The notes below the pieces were generated by a model, which was not told the origin of the DNA, did not search any database, and saw only the letters and a program-made list of their open reading frames with translations. From the NCBI GenBank assembly GCA_016177205.1, contig JACOVS010000012.1, positions 1 through 27,748 of the forward strand: a DNA stretch of 27,748 nt, given 5' to 3'. The stretch is from Candidatus Aenigmatarchaeota archaeon (lineage in GTDB: Archaea; Aenigmatarchaeota; Aenigmatarchaeia; JACPZZ01). Position numbers and translations under genes: made by a program. Positions 14,002-21,139 of the stretch are shown one piece after another (position 1 is the stretch's first letter; each line of letters opens with the position of its first letter).

Positions 14002-14288
14002 TAAATCGCCCCGATCGCCTTGATCACGTTCCTTGCAATCGCGGCCGCGTCAATGCCGACCACGTCAGCGCCTGTTTTTGCTATCACATTTTCGATTTTT
14101 TCCCGTATCTGTTCTTCGCTCGAGTCCAGGCCAAGGTTGCCCAGTGAGGCCTCTATCTTCTCTATGATGTCCTCGGGATGCGCAAAGAAATCGCCTGTTA
14201 TCTGCACGTTTTTTATCCTTTCTTCAAAATCCACCTTTACCCTCAAAAGCTTGCCTCCGGCAACCTTTTCCGTTGAAACGCCGTGCAT
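14001..14288 (-). CDS. lplB: Lipoate-protein ligase accessory subunit LplB
   Basis: 95 residues resembling the C-terminal domain of lipoate ligases: GGKLLRVKVDFEERIKNVQI, then ITGDFFAHPEDIIEKIEASL. In Thermoplasma acidophilum the separate small subunit is required with LplA to make lipoyl-AMP. It is first in a two-gene unit whose second gene is lplA, with a one-base overlap, so the two are co-translated. The promoter is a TATA-like box shared with scpB on the other strand, 21-30 bases before this ATG. Confidence 0.85.
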   Translation of the reverse strand: MHGVSTEKVAGGKLLRVKVDFEERIKNVQITGDFFAHPEDIIEKIEASLGNLGLDSSEEQIREKIENVIAKTGADVVGIDAAAIARNVIKAIGAI

Positions 14289-14308
14289 ACAAGCTGATAA
14301 TCCCGCAG

Positions 14309-14318
14309 GATTAAATAG
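14309..14318. promoter_or_regulatory. Bidirectional TATA box between lplB and scpB
   Basis: GATTAAATAG sits in the 58-base gap between the divergent starts (14288 minus, 14347 plus). On the minus strand it reads CTATTTAATC. It is 20-30 bases from both starts, so both transcripts would be leaderless or nearly so. Confidence 0.45.
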
Positions 14319-14346
14319 CCTTCGCGGACAATATCATTTGACGGCC

Positions 14347-14886
14347 ATGACGGACAACCCGAAGAAGCTGGTTGAAGCGGCGTTGTTTTTATCGCAAAAC
14401 CCCATTTCATCGAAAAGCCTTGCGCAGATCGCGGGCGTCGGCGAGAAGGAGATTGAAAAGCTGGTCAATGAGTTAAAAACAGAATACGCCGACCGCGGCG
14501 TTGAGATAGCGCAAACTCCCCTGGGCTGGCAAATTCATGTAAAAACGGAATTGATCGGCAAAGTGTCGCACCTGTCGCCTTATTCCGACCTGTCAGAAGG
14601 CGTCTTGAAAACTTTAGCATTGGTCGTCTACAAGCATCCCGCAACGCAGGCGTACCTTGTAAAGATGCAGGGCAACAAGGTCTACAATTACATAAAAAAA
14701 CTGGAAACGCGCGGCATGATAAAAACCGTGAAAAAGGGCCGCACTAAAGAAGTTTTCGTAACGCAGGAGTTTGAGAATTATTTCGGCAGCACGCTGGACG
14801 AGATAAAAAAGCGCGTCGAAGAGCAGATAACGGAGATAAAATCCAAGCAGGCCAAAAAAACCGCGCAGACGCAGCAAAAACAATGA
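14347..14886 (+). CDS. scpB: Segregation and condensation protein ScpB
   Basis: 179 residues with the two winged-helix domains of ScpB: LVEAALFLSQNPISSKSLAQ, then GVEIAQTPLGWQIHV, and the second starting LSEGVLKTLALVVYKHPATQ. ScpB dimers bind the kleisin ScpA and the SMC ATPase heads in chromosome condensation. The C-terminus is a charged helix ending in a glutamine-rich tail. The ATG at 14347 is preferred; a TTG at 14338 is possible, and the longer open frame on the plus strand through lplB is chance. scpA is not adjacent, although the two usually neighbour each other. Confidence 0.88.
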   Translation: MTDNPKKLVEAALFLSQNPISSKSLAQIAGVGEKEIEKLVNELKTEYADRGVEIAQTPLGWQIHVKTELIGKVSHLSPYSDLSEGVLKTLALVVYKHPATQAYLVKMQGNKVYNYIKKLETRGMIKTVKKGRTKEVFVTQEFENYFGSTLDEIKKRVEEQITEIKSKQAKKTAQTQQKQ

Positions 14887-15543
14887 TTAAAGGCTTCTGA
14901 TTATTTCCATGCTTAACTTTTCAAGAGATCCCAGCACCAAATCGGCTTTTGAGTGATCCTGTACAGGCGTGTTCGGGCTCTGGAAAGCTATGCATTTGCA
15001 GCCTGCCGATTTGGCAGATTGCACGCCGACTGTTGAATCTTCAAGCACCAGACATTCCCCGGGCTTTAACCCAAGTTTTTCGCATGCGACAAAATAAGTT
15101 TCCGGGTCCGGCTTTCCTAATTTAACGTCATCGCCGGAAACAATTACATCAAAATATCCGGCTATAGAAAATTTCTCCAGCACAAAATTTATGTACTCTC
15201 TCGTACCGGACGACGCTATGGCCACCCTAAGGCCATTTTCCCTGAAAAGCCTCAGGGAATATAAAAGGCCTGGCATAGACTGCAGTTTATTTTTTACTAT
15301 ATCCAAAAATACCTTATTTCTTTCCCTGAAAAAAGCCTCAAGGTTTACGTCAAATTTAAAATAGTCGCACATTTTTCTGGAAATGTCCACTATCCTCATC
15401 CCAACGAACCTGGACCTGATTTCTGCGGGCATTTCATCGATATCGTGGCCCAGTTTTTTCAGGATTGTTTCGAAGGCTTCCACGTGCAACGGGTTCGAAT
15501 CCACCATGGTGTCGTCCAGGTCATAAATAACGGCCTTAATCAT
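14887..15543 (-). CDS. HAD-family phosphatase, beta-phosphoglucomutase-like subclass
   Basis: 218 residues. HAD motif I DLDDT (8-12, nucleophile D8 and acid/base D10), helical cap about 15-80, motif II SSG (111-113), motif III lysine in KLGKPDP (K144) and motif IV LEDS (167-170). These residues fit a phosphomonoesterase or sugar-phosphate mutase; the substrate cannot be told, but the V/DSNPLH start and cap length are of the PgmB/gph-like group. It is convergent with scpB with no gap between stop codons, and divergent from the NFACT-R gene. Confidence 0.88.
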   Translation of the reverse strand: MIKAVIYDLDDTMVDSNPLHVEAFETILKKLGHDIDEMPAEIRSRFVGMRIVDISRKMCDYFKFDVNLEAFFRERNKVFLDIVKNKLQSMPGLLYSLRLFRENGLRVAIASSGTREYINFVLEKFSIAGYFDVIVSGDDVKLGKPDPETYFVACEKLGLKPGECLVLEDSTVGVQSAKSAGCKCIAFQSPNTPVQDHSKADLVLGSLEKLSMEIIRSL

Positions 15544-15564
15544 AGGGATATTTCCTATTCCATG

Positions 15565-15577
15565 CTTAAATTTTAAG
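15565..15577. promoter_or_regulatory. Palindromic TATA box shared by divergent genes
   Basis: CTTAAATTTTAAG is a 13-base palindrome with a single central base, sitting 24 bases from the plus-strand ATG (15595) and 28 bases from the minus-strand ATG (15543). Its symmetry and equal spacing make it a likely bidirectional promoter for two leaderless transcripts. Confidence 0.5.
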
Positions 15578-15594
15578 TAACATTATCATTCTAT

Positions 15595-16254
15595 ATGGAC
15601 TTCACGCCAAAGAAATTGCCAAAAAACTGGCACTTAAAATTCCGGAATTTCATTACCAGCGACGGCTACACGGTTGTAATTGCGAAAAAACCTGCGGACA
15701 AGGAAAAATTGGTAACGAGGCTTGTGGAAGAAAATGACTTGATTTTGCGCAGTGAAAATCCGGATTCACCGTTCGTCCTGTTAAAGACGAGCAACCAACT
15801 GGGCGAAACGGCGTTGAAAGAAGCGGTTGAATATGCAGCCGCGCACTGTGTGCAATGGAATGATAAGCTGGAAAATACGGACGTTTACTGCATAAAACCC
15901 GGCCAGCTATCGAAAGCAATCCCATCAGGCGAACAGCTCGCCAAAGGTTATTTCTTCGTAAACGGCGATAAGAAGATCTTCGACAAAACCGGTGTCAAAC
16001 TTTCCATAGGAGTTAAAATTGACGGGCAAGGAAACGCCGTGTTAATATCAGGCCCTGTGATGGCTGTGCGGAAGAGCTCGGATTACTTTTTGACATTGCT
16101 GCCCGGGTCGAATGCGTCGGAAACTTTTGCAGAAGAAATAAAAAGGCGGTTGCTGCTAAAGGCGCTGCCGGAGCATAAAGCCGGCATAGAAAAGATTCAA
16201 AACGAAGAGGTTTTTAACCACCTTCCCAAAGGGACCGTGAACGTGGCGGAGTAA
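15595..16254 (+). CDS. Stand-alone NFACT-R (DUF814) protein of the RqcH/NEMF family
   Basis: 219 residues. It opens with WHLKFRNFITSDGYTVVIAK, the start of the NFACT-R RNA-binding domain, and continues with ENPDSPFVLLKT, ETALKEAVEYAA and KGYFFVNGDKKIF. The remainder (about 130-219), with ISGPVMAVRKSSDYFLTLLP, resembles the C-terminal part of archaeal NEMF-like proteins. The NFACT-N and coiled-coil parts of full RqcH, which bind the 60S/50S-tRNA complex and add tails in ribosome quality control, are absent. A separate full-length copy elsewhere cannot be excluded. Start ATG 24 bases from a palindromic TATA box. Confidence 0.8.
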   Translation: MDFTPKKLPKNWHLKFRNFITSDGYTVVIAKKPADKEKLVTRLVEENDLILRSENPDSPFVLLKTSNQLGETALKEAVEYAAAHCVQWNDKLENTDVYCIKPGQLSKAIPSGEQLAKGYFFVNGDKKIFDKTGVKLSIGVKIDGQGNAVLISGPVMAVRKSSDYFLTLLPGSNASETFAEEIKRRLLLKALPEHKAGIEKIQNEEVFNHLPKGTVNVAE

Positions 16255-16282
16255 AATTATAGGAAACCCCCAAACCAGTTAA

Positions 16283-16292
16283 CTTTTAATAT
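16283..16292 (+). promoter_or_regulatory. TATA-like box of hel308
   Basis: CTTTTAATAT at 16283-16292 lies about 24 bases before the ATG at 16312, consistent with a leaderless transcript separate from the upstream gene. Confidence 0.4.
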
Positions 16293-16311
16293 CCGGCTCC
16301 GAAGTAAGCGT

Positions 16312-18468
16312 ATGCCAGGCGAACAAGAATTTTTGAAACTGTCCGGTTTAACATCCTTTAACCCTGTCCAAAGGGAAAGCATCAAGGCGGGCGTTTTGAA
16401 CGGCGAAAGCCTTGTTGTTTCTGCGCCGACGGCTTCCGGAAAGACCCTGGTTGCTGAACTGGCAATGCTACGCTGCGTAATGGAAAAAAAGAAAAAAGCA
16501 GTTTACATTGTGCCACTGCGTGCGCTGGCTTCGGAAAAATACGAGGCGTTCAAGGAAAAATATGAAAAGCTCGGGATAAAAATCGCGATTTCCATGGGCG
16601 ATTATGACTCGTCGGATTCGTGGCTGGAGAAGTATGACGTGATAATCTTAACGTCGGAGAAGTTTGACTCCTTGTTGCGACGGGATGTGCCGTGGACAAG
16701 CTCAATCGGCCTGGTTATTGCGGACGAGGTGCATATCATCGGCGACCAGGGACGAGGCCCTACGATGGAAATCTTGTTGACCAAATTAAAACGGCTGACA
16801 AAAGCCCAGTTCATTGCATTGTCGGCGACAATAAAAAACGCGCGCGAGATCGCCGATTGGCTGGGCGCAAAAGTCGTTGAATCTGATTACAGGCCCGTAA
16901 AATTATTTGAAGGCGTTTATGCAGAAGGCAAAATCGGATTTTTCGGAAAAGAAGGCTTCAATCTTGAAGGAGACGAACTGCCGGAGATAAAAATAGTGCA
17001 CGATACTGCCAAGAAAAATAAGCAGGCCCTTGTTTTTGTCGCTACACGAAAATCCGCCGAGGCAACGACCGAGCGGATTGCAAATTACATGGCAGATAAA
17101 ATTTCAAACTCTGATGCGGTGGAACTAAAAAAAATATCGGAAGAAATTTTGAATGTACTGGAATATCCTACACGGCAATGCGAAAGGCTGGCCAAATGCG
17201 TTGCCGGGGGCATTGCTTTCCATCACGCAGGTTTGTTGGGAAAGCAACGAAAACTAATTGAAAATGCTTTCAGGAGTAATTTGATAAAGGCGATTGTCGC
17301 CACGCCCACTTTATCGATGGGTATCAACATGCCAGCGTATCGCGTTATAATCCGGGACGCGAAAAGGTATTACGCGCTTACGGGGTGGTCTTACATACCT
17401 GTTTTGGATTACCAGCAGATGACCGGGCGGGCCGGGCGGCCACAATATGACACGGAAGGCGAAACCATACTGATCGCGAAAACTACGGAGGAAGCGGAAG
17501 ATCTTGCGGAACGGTACATCATGGGAGAAACGGAGGAAATTTATTCAAAGCTCGCTTCGGAGCCTGTTTTGCGCGTACATATCCTTGCACTGGTAGCAAG
17601 CGAAACATGTAACTCTTTGCAAAGCGTGTACGATTTTTTCTCGCGCACTTTTTACGGGCTGCAATACGGTTCTTCATCCGAACTGGCCGAAAAAATTGAC
17701 ATGATAATTGATTTTTTGAAAGGGCACGGGTTTGTCGAGCAACACAAAGACAAGCTTCGCGCCACGATTATCGGAAAGCGCGTTTCCGAGTTGTACATAG
17801 ACCCGGACACGGCTGTTAAAATCATAGACGGGCTAAAAAACTCCAAAAATGCGAAAGTGGACAGCAGTGCGCTGGTTGAATTATTGACTACGTCGCTGGA
17901 GATGAGACCTTACCTTGGCATAAGACAGGGCGAGTTCAAGGAGCTTTATGCGAAGATCAGTTCCGCGGAATTGCTGCATGAAATGCCTGACGAGTGGGAT
18001 TACGATTACGAAGAATCGTTGAAATCGTTTAAGACCGCATTGATGGTTTGCGACTGGGCCGGCGAGGCGACGGAGGAAGACATACTTGAAATGTACCATT
18101 TGACACCCGGCGAGTTGCACAATAAAATTTCGATACTGGACTGGCTCTTTTATTCAGCGCAGGAGATTGCCATTCTGATGGGAAATAAAGAGATTATCAA
18201 GGATTTACGCAAAACGCGCGTCAGGGTTGTTTACGGCATCAAGGAAGAGTTGTTGCCGCTCGTAAAATTGCGCGACATCGGGCGTTTCCGCGCAAGGAAA
18301 TTGTTCAACGCCGGATTTACGTCGGTTGAAAAATTGCGGGAGGCGCCGGAACAGACAATCGCTGCGCTGATAGGGCCGAACGTAGCCAAATCCGTTAAAA
18401 AACAACTGTCAGGCAAAGAGGACGAGAAAAAATTCGAGCCGAAGGGTTTGATGGAGTTTGCGGAATGA
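16312..18468 (+). CDS. hel308: Hel308-type superfamily 2 DNA helicase
   Basis: 718 residues, the usual length. Q-motif region FNPVQ (16-20), Walker A APTASGKT (38-45), motif II DEVH (138-141), motif III SAT (171-173), and motif VI QMTGRAGRPQYD near 370. A winged-helix region follows, then the ratchet domain, and a C-terminal helix-hairpin-helix (LRDIGRFRARKLFNAGFTSV, about 648-667). Hel308 unwinds stalled replication forks with 3'-5' polarity. It is convergent with the metallopeptidase gene, with three bases between stops. Confidence 0.94.
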   Translation: MPGEQEFLKLSGLTSFNPVQRESIKAGVLNGESLVVSAPTASGKTLVAELAMLRCVMEKKKKAVYIVPLRALASEKYEAFKEKYEKLGIKIAISMGDYDSSDSWLEKYDVIILTSEKFDSLLRRDVPWTSSIGLVIADEVHIIGDQGRGPTMEILLTKLKRLTKAQFIALSATIKNAREIADWLGAKVVESDYRPVKLFEGVYAEGKIGFFGKEGFNLEGDELPEIKIVHDTAKKNKQALVFVATRKSAEATTERIANYMADKISNSDAVELKKISEEILNVLEYPTRQCERLAKCVAGGIAFHHAGLLGKQRKLIENAFRSNLIKAIVATPTLSMGINMPAYRVIIRDAKRYYALTGWSYIPVLDYQQMTGRAGRPQYDTEGETILIAKTTEEAEDLAERYIMGETEEIYSKLASEPVLRVHILALVASETCNSLQSVYDFFSRTFYGLQYGSSSELAEKIDMIIDFLKGHGFVEQHKDKLRATIIGKRVSELYIDPDTAVKIIDGLKNSKNAKVDSSALVELLTTSLEMRPYLGIRQGEFKELYAKISSAELLHEMPDEWDYDYEESLKSFKTALMVCDWAGEATEEDILEMYHLTPGELHNKISILDWLFYSAQEIAILMGNKEIIKDLRKTRVRVVYGIKEELLPLVKLRDIGRFRARKLFNAGFTSVEKLREAPEQTIAALIGPNVAKSVKKQLSGKEDEKKFEPKGLMEFAE

Positions 18469-18471
18469 GAC

Positions 18472-19407
18472 TCACCTGTCTTTAATCACAAAAGAGTCTT
18501 CGCCGCCGAACCGGAAGTCTATTCTGACAGGATTCCCCTCGCCTTTCAACGCAGTCGGAACCATGTCTGAAAACTCCGCCAGCTGGGCTTCTGCTATCTC
18601 CTTTTCAACCGTTGTTGCCGTGTTGTTTTTCAAAAATTCCCAATGTTTCGAGTAATTCCTCAACTCGCCTAAAAAGTATCTTGCTGTAACCGGCAATTTC
18701 CCGGTTGCTTTGTATCCCTGATATACCAGTGCGGACACCCTGTGCGTGGCTCTTAGCTCTGCCAAGTTCCTGACGAATTCATCCGCGATACCGGGCTGGA
18801 TGCCCCTGATGTGAAATTTTCCCACCCGCACGCCATTGTAAATGTCCTCTGCATGGACCAGTTCGTGCAAGGCTGTCAGCCGGAATTCTTCGTCCGTTTC
18901 CAGCTCATCAACAAACCCGGGCCTGAATATCATGTATACCGGTACGTTCTTGCCAAACAACTGCCGCATGCCGGGCGCCACGGTAGCAATGCCACGATCG
19001 CTGCTTGCGGCCTCCCTGTAGACGTCCATCTGAGCCTCCAAAAGGCCTGCATCAACGTTGTTTGTGCTGAATAACCCCGTAAGCAGCTGCCGGAGATCCT
19101 GCTCAAAGGGGTCGTACAAGACATCCTTCAGAACGCCGCTTTTTTTCATGCTTTGAATCTCGGGTATGGAAGACGAAACCTCTTTCACATAAGCTTTAGG
19201 CGACACGATACCGGCTTTAACGTCCGCGAGCGTGTAATCAGGCTTTTCACCAATGCAGGCATCTAAAACCTGGCCAATTGAACCGCTTAGCGCAAGAACC
19301 CCAGCGCCCCTGAGCAAGCCTCCTAAAAAGTTTCTCCTGGTTACCGGCCTCTCTAAAAACGACTCATGGACACACTCTTGCCCGGAATATACCCTGTTTA
19401 CAGCCAT
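18472..19407 (-). CDS. Predicted Tat-exported zinc metallopeptidase (HExxH)
   Basis: 311 residues. A twin-arginine signal TRRNFLGG (23-30) precedes a hydrophobic stretch to about residue 48. VLDAC at 47-51 is a weak lipobox-like site, so a lipoprotein is possible. The mature part has HELVHAEDIYNG (181-192), a zincin-type HExxH followed by aspartate/glycine; E217 in NLAELRATH could be the third zinc ligand. It would fold in the cytoplasm with its metal and be exported. Family unrecognised; specificity unknown. It is divergent from the unknown five-gene operon with about 120 bases between starts. Confidence 0.75.
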   Translation of the reverse strand: MAVNRVYSGQECVHESFLERPVTRRNFLGGLLRGAGVLALSGSIGQVLDACIGEKPDYTLADVKAGIVSPKAYVKEVSSSIPEIQSMKKSGVLKDVLYDPFEQDLRQLLTGLFSTNNVDAGLLEAQMDVYREAASSDRGIATVAPGMRQLFGKNVPVYMIFRPGFVDELETDEEFRLTALHELVHAEDIYNGVRVGKFHIRGIQPGIADEFVRNLAELRATHRVSALVYQGYKATGKLPVTARYFLGELRNYSKHWEFLKNNTATTVEKEIAEAQLAEFSDMVPTALKGEGNPVRIDFRFGGEDSFVIKDR

Positions 19408-19429
19408 ACCAATACGCTAGCATAGTTAG

Positions 19430-19439
19430 CTTATATACT
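19430..19439 (-). promoter_or_regulatory. TATA box of the metallopeptidase gene
   Basis: Read on the minus strand, TAGTATATAA (19430-19439) lies about 24-32 bases upstream of the ATG at 19407, giving a near-leaderless start. Confidence 0.45.
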
Positions 19440-19464
19440 ATGTCACTACTGTACAATAGAAATC

Positions 19465-19509
19465 CTTATATACCACTGTATCATAATATCACTAACCCGT
19501 GGTAACGGG
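19465..19509 (+). promoter_or_regulatory. Promoter and short hairpin leader of the five-gene operon
   Basis: CTTATATACC at 19465-19474 is a strong TATA-like box; transcription would begin near 19494. The first bases then form a hairpin, CCCGT (19496-19500) with ACGGG (19505-19509) and loop GGTA. GAGGGAT (19513-19519) follows, six bases before the ATG at 19526. An in-frame GTG at 19499 inside the hairpin could be a leaderless alternative start. Confidence 0.5.
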
Positions 19510-19525
19510 GTTGAGGGATGCTACT

Positions 19526-19720
19526 ATGGTTGTAATTAACAAGGAAGACGCGGAAGATCTGATCAGGGTGTACAGGGAGCAGCTTTTAGACGCCAAGATC
19601 AGGCTTAACGCAGCTCGCACGCTTAAGGAGGTCAAGTTCTTTCAGAGCAAGATCAACTTTTTGACGTCCCAGATTAGCGAGATCAAGGACAGCAAAATAA
19701 CCCGCAAGAGGAAAAGGTAG
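19526..19720 (+). CDS. Small basic coiled-coil protein
   Basis: 64 residues from the ATG at 19526 (73 from a GTG at 19499). One long charged helix (about 5-55, EDAEDLIRVYREQLLDAKIR) has heptad-like spacing of leucine and isoleucine, and the tail is very basic (KDSKITRKRKR). It could form a dimer or trimer and bind a partner or nucleic acid. First gene of the operon, 13 bases before the next. No family recognised. Confidence 0.6.
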   Translation: MVVINKEDAEDLIRVYREQLLDAKIRLNAARTLKEVKFFQSKINFLTSQISEIKDSKITRKRKR

Positions 19721-19733
19721 CTTTGTGATTTTT

Positions 19734-20072
19734 ATGAAACAAACTCTAACAGACTTGGGACTGCCAAATGTGTGGGGCGTGCTGTTTACGCAGAGCCTTG
19801 ACATTGTGGAAGTGTTTCCGCGAAATTTTGATGCTGTCGATATCAGGGCGCTGGCCGAGATAAACGAAGTGCTGAACGAATGGATAACCGCGCGCGGGGT
19901 GAGCGAAATTGTGGACGCGGAAAACAACCTGTATGTGGGCAAAATAGGCGAAAACGTGCTTTACGTAAGCGGTGATGCGGGCGCAGACTTTTCCCAATTG
20001 TGGGAAATAGTCAGCAATGTCAAAATGGCGAAATGCCAGCAAACCGGAAATAAGAATAAGGGGGCGTTTTAA
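19734..20072 (+). CDS. Small protein, possibly Roadblock/LC7-like
   Basis: 112 residues. The pattern LGLPNVWGVLFTQSLDIVEV, a central helix (IRALAEINEVLNEWITARG) and ENVLYVSGDAGADFSQLWEI resembles the alpha/beta fold of Roadblock/LC7 proteins, which pair with small GTPases or form dimers. The match is by pattern only and is weak. A GTG at 19725 would add three residues, but it is part of GTGAT in front of the ATG at 19734. The stop TAA overlaps the next ATG by one base. Confidence 0.55.
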   Translation: MKQTLTDLGLPNVWGVLFTQSLDIVEVFPRNFDAVDIRALAEINEVLNEWITARGVSEIVDAENNLYVGKIGENVLYVSGDAGADFSQLWEIVSNVKMAKCQQTGNKNKGAF

Positions 20073-20347
20073 TGGCCAGACGTTTTTTTAGCATCATGGG
20101 CTACAGCGTCGCACTGACAAGCATGTTAATGAGCCTTGCTGCTTTACTTTCCATTTATTTTGGCTACGTGCCATATTTCTTTGAGGCCAGCTGGGAAGTG
20201 CTTGCGATAGAAATTTCTTTGCTGGTTTTCGGGCTGGTTTGGATCCTGAATGAAGCCAGATCCGCGATAATGCAGGATTCTCGTGGGATGCTGCCTTTAC
20301 AAACCCTGCAAATTATTCATAGAAAGGCACAGAAAATGGAGGCGTGA
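20072..20347 (+). CDS. Small membrane protein with two predicted helices
   Basis: 91 residues. Hydrophobic segments at about 9-32 and 42-60 joined by a short, aromatic loop (GYVPYFFEASW), with a basic N-terminus (ARRFF) and a charged C-terminal tail (about 61-91, with IIHRKAQKME). By the positive-inside rule both ends face the cytoplasm. GGGGG precedes the ATG, which overlaps the previous stop. It may anchor partners from the same operon. No family recognised. Confidence 0.6.
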   Translation: MARRFFSIMGYSVALTSMLMSLAALLSIYFGYVPYFFEASWEVLAIEISLLVFGLVWILNEARSAIMQDSRGMLPLQTLQIIHRKAQKMEA

Positions 20348-20351
20348 AAAG

Positions 20352-21134
20352 ATGGCATACAAACAGAAGACAGGCACATGGACAGATTCCGACCGCCTGC
20401 AAGGCATATTCCATGCTATCTATGACATAGACAGCATGGGTGTCAGGCCGCAAATGGCGCTGATGAAGCGTTTGACATCAGGAAAGCACATAAGATACGA
20501 GAAGGGCAGCGCCCGTTTCACACTTTCAGGGGCCCTTCGCAGTGACACGTTTTCAAACATGTTTGACACCCCGTCGATGGTAAGAACTTTCGATCCTTCA
20601 GCCTATGGCAACGCCGAACACCTGTTTCCTGCCAACTATTTTGCGGAAGATGCGGGCAGGCTGCGTACGCTGAAAGCTGAAATGGAAAGGCTGTCGGCAA
20701 CAGGCCGGTATGCAACGCTGGTCGCGGTTTCCGGTTGCGACTCTGGCGACCTTGAGGAAATAGCTGAGGCGCTAACCGCCAAAGGCGCTTCAAGAGGGGC
20801 AAGGATTATGGCGGATCAGTGCAGGCAATTCCTGAGCGATCACGGTGATTTGCCGGGCTTTGAAAATGAATTATACGATTACTGGAACACCGACGGCCGC
20901 GGTGAACGTACTTTATTCCACGCTGCCAAACTGGACCTGATGAACGGGATAACAGACACTGCGATAAGGAAAGCGCAATCCGTAGGTTTGGATCCTGACG
21001 CGTTTACACGCAATGACCCATACCATGCGGAGTACTGGGAAAAAACCTTTGGCGAAGGCGTCCCGACGCCCGGCGTTTTGTTAGAGCGTTCGCGCGATGT
21101 TGTGGCAGCGGCAAGGAAAAAATACGAGGGATGA
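20352..21134 (+). CDS. Unidentified 260-residue protein
   Basis: Start ATG at 20352 follows GGAGGCGTGA at close to ideal spacing; an earlier in-frame ATG (20283) overlaps the membrane protein. The protein is soluble-looking with no signal peptide. Visible features: DSDRLQGIFHAIYDIDSMG near the start, SATGRYATLVAVSGCDSGDL (about 115-134) and a helical second half with GFENELYDYWNTDGRGERTL. I do not recognise a family. Stop overlaps a possible start of the next gene by ATGA, so translation is probably coupled. Confidence 0.6.
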   Translation: MAYKQKTGTWTDSDRLQGIFHAIYDIDSMGVRPQMALMKRLTSGKHIRYEKGSARFTLSGALRSDTFSNMFDTPSMVRTFDPSAYGNAEHLFPANYFAEDAGRLRTLKAEMERLSATGRYATLVAVSGCDSGDLEEIAEALTAKGASRGARIMADQCRQFLSDHGDLPGFENELYDYWNTDGRGERTLFHAAKLDLMNGITDTAIRKAQSVGLDPDAFTRNDPYHAEYWEKTFGEGVPTPGVLLERSRDVVAAARKKYEG

Positions 21135-21139
21135 GTGCA

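Noticed and set aside
14020..14346. The long plus-strand open frame running through lplB into scpB, as if ScpB had an N-terminal extension.
   Set aside because: It is antisense to lplB, which is a good family match, and the promoter and ATG at 14347 give a normal ScpB length.
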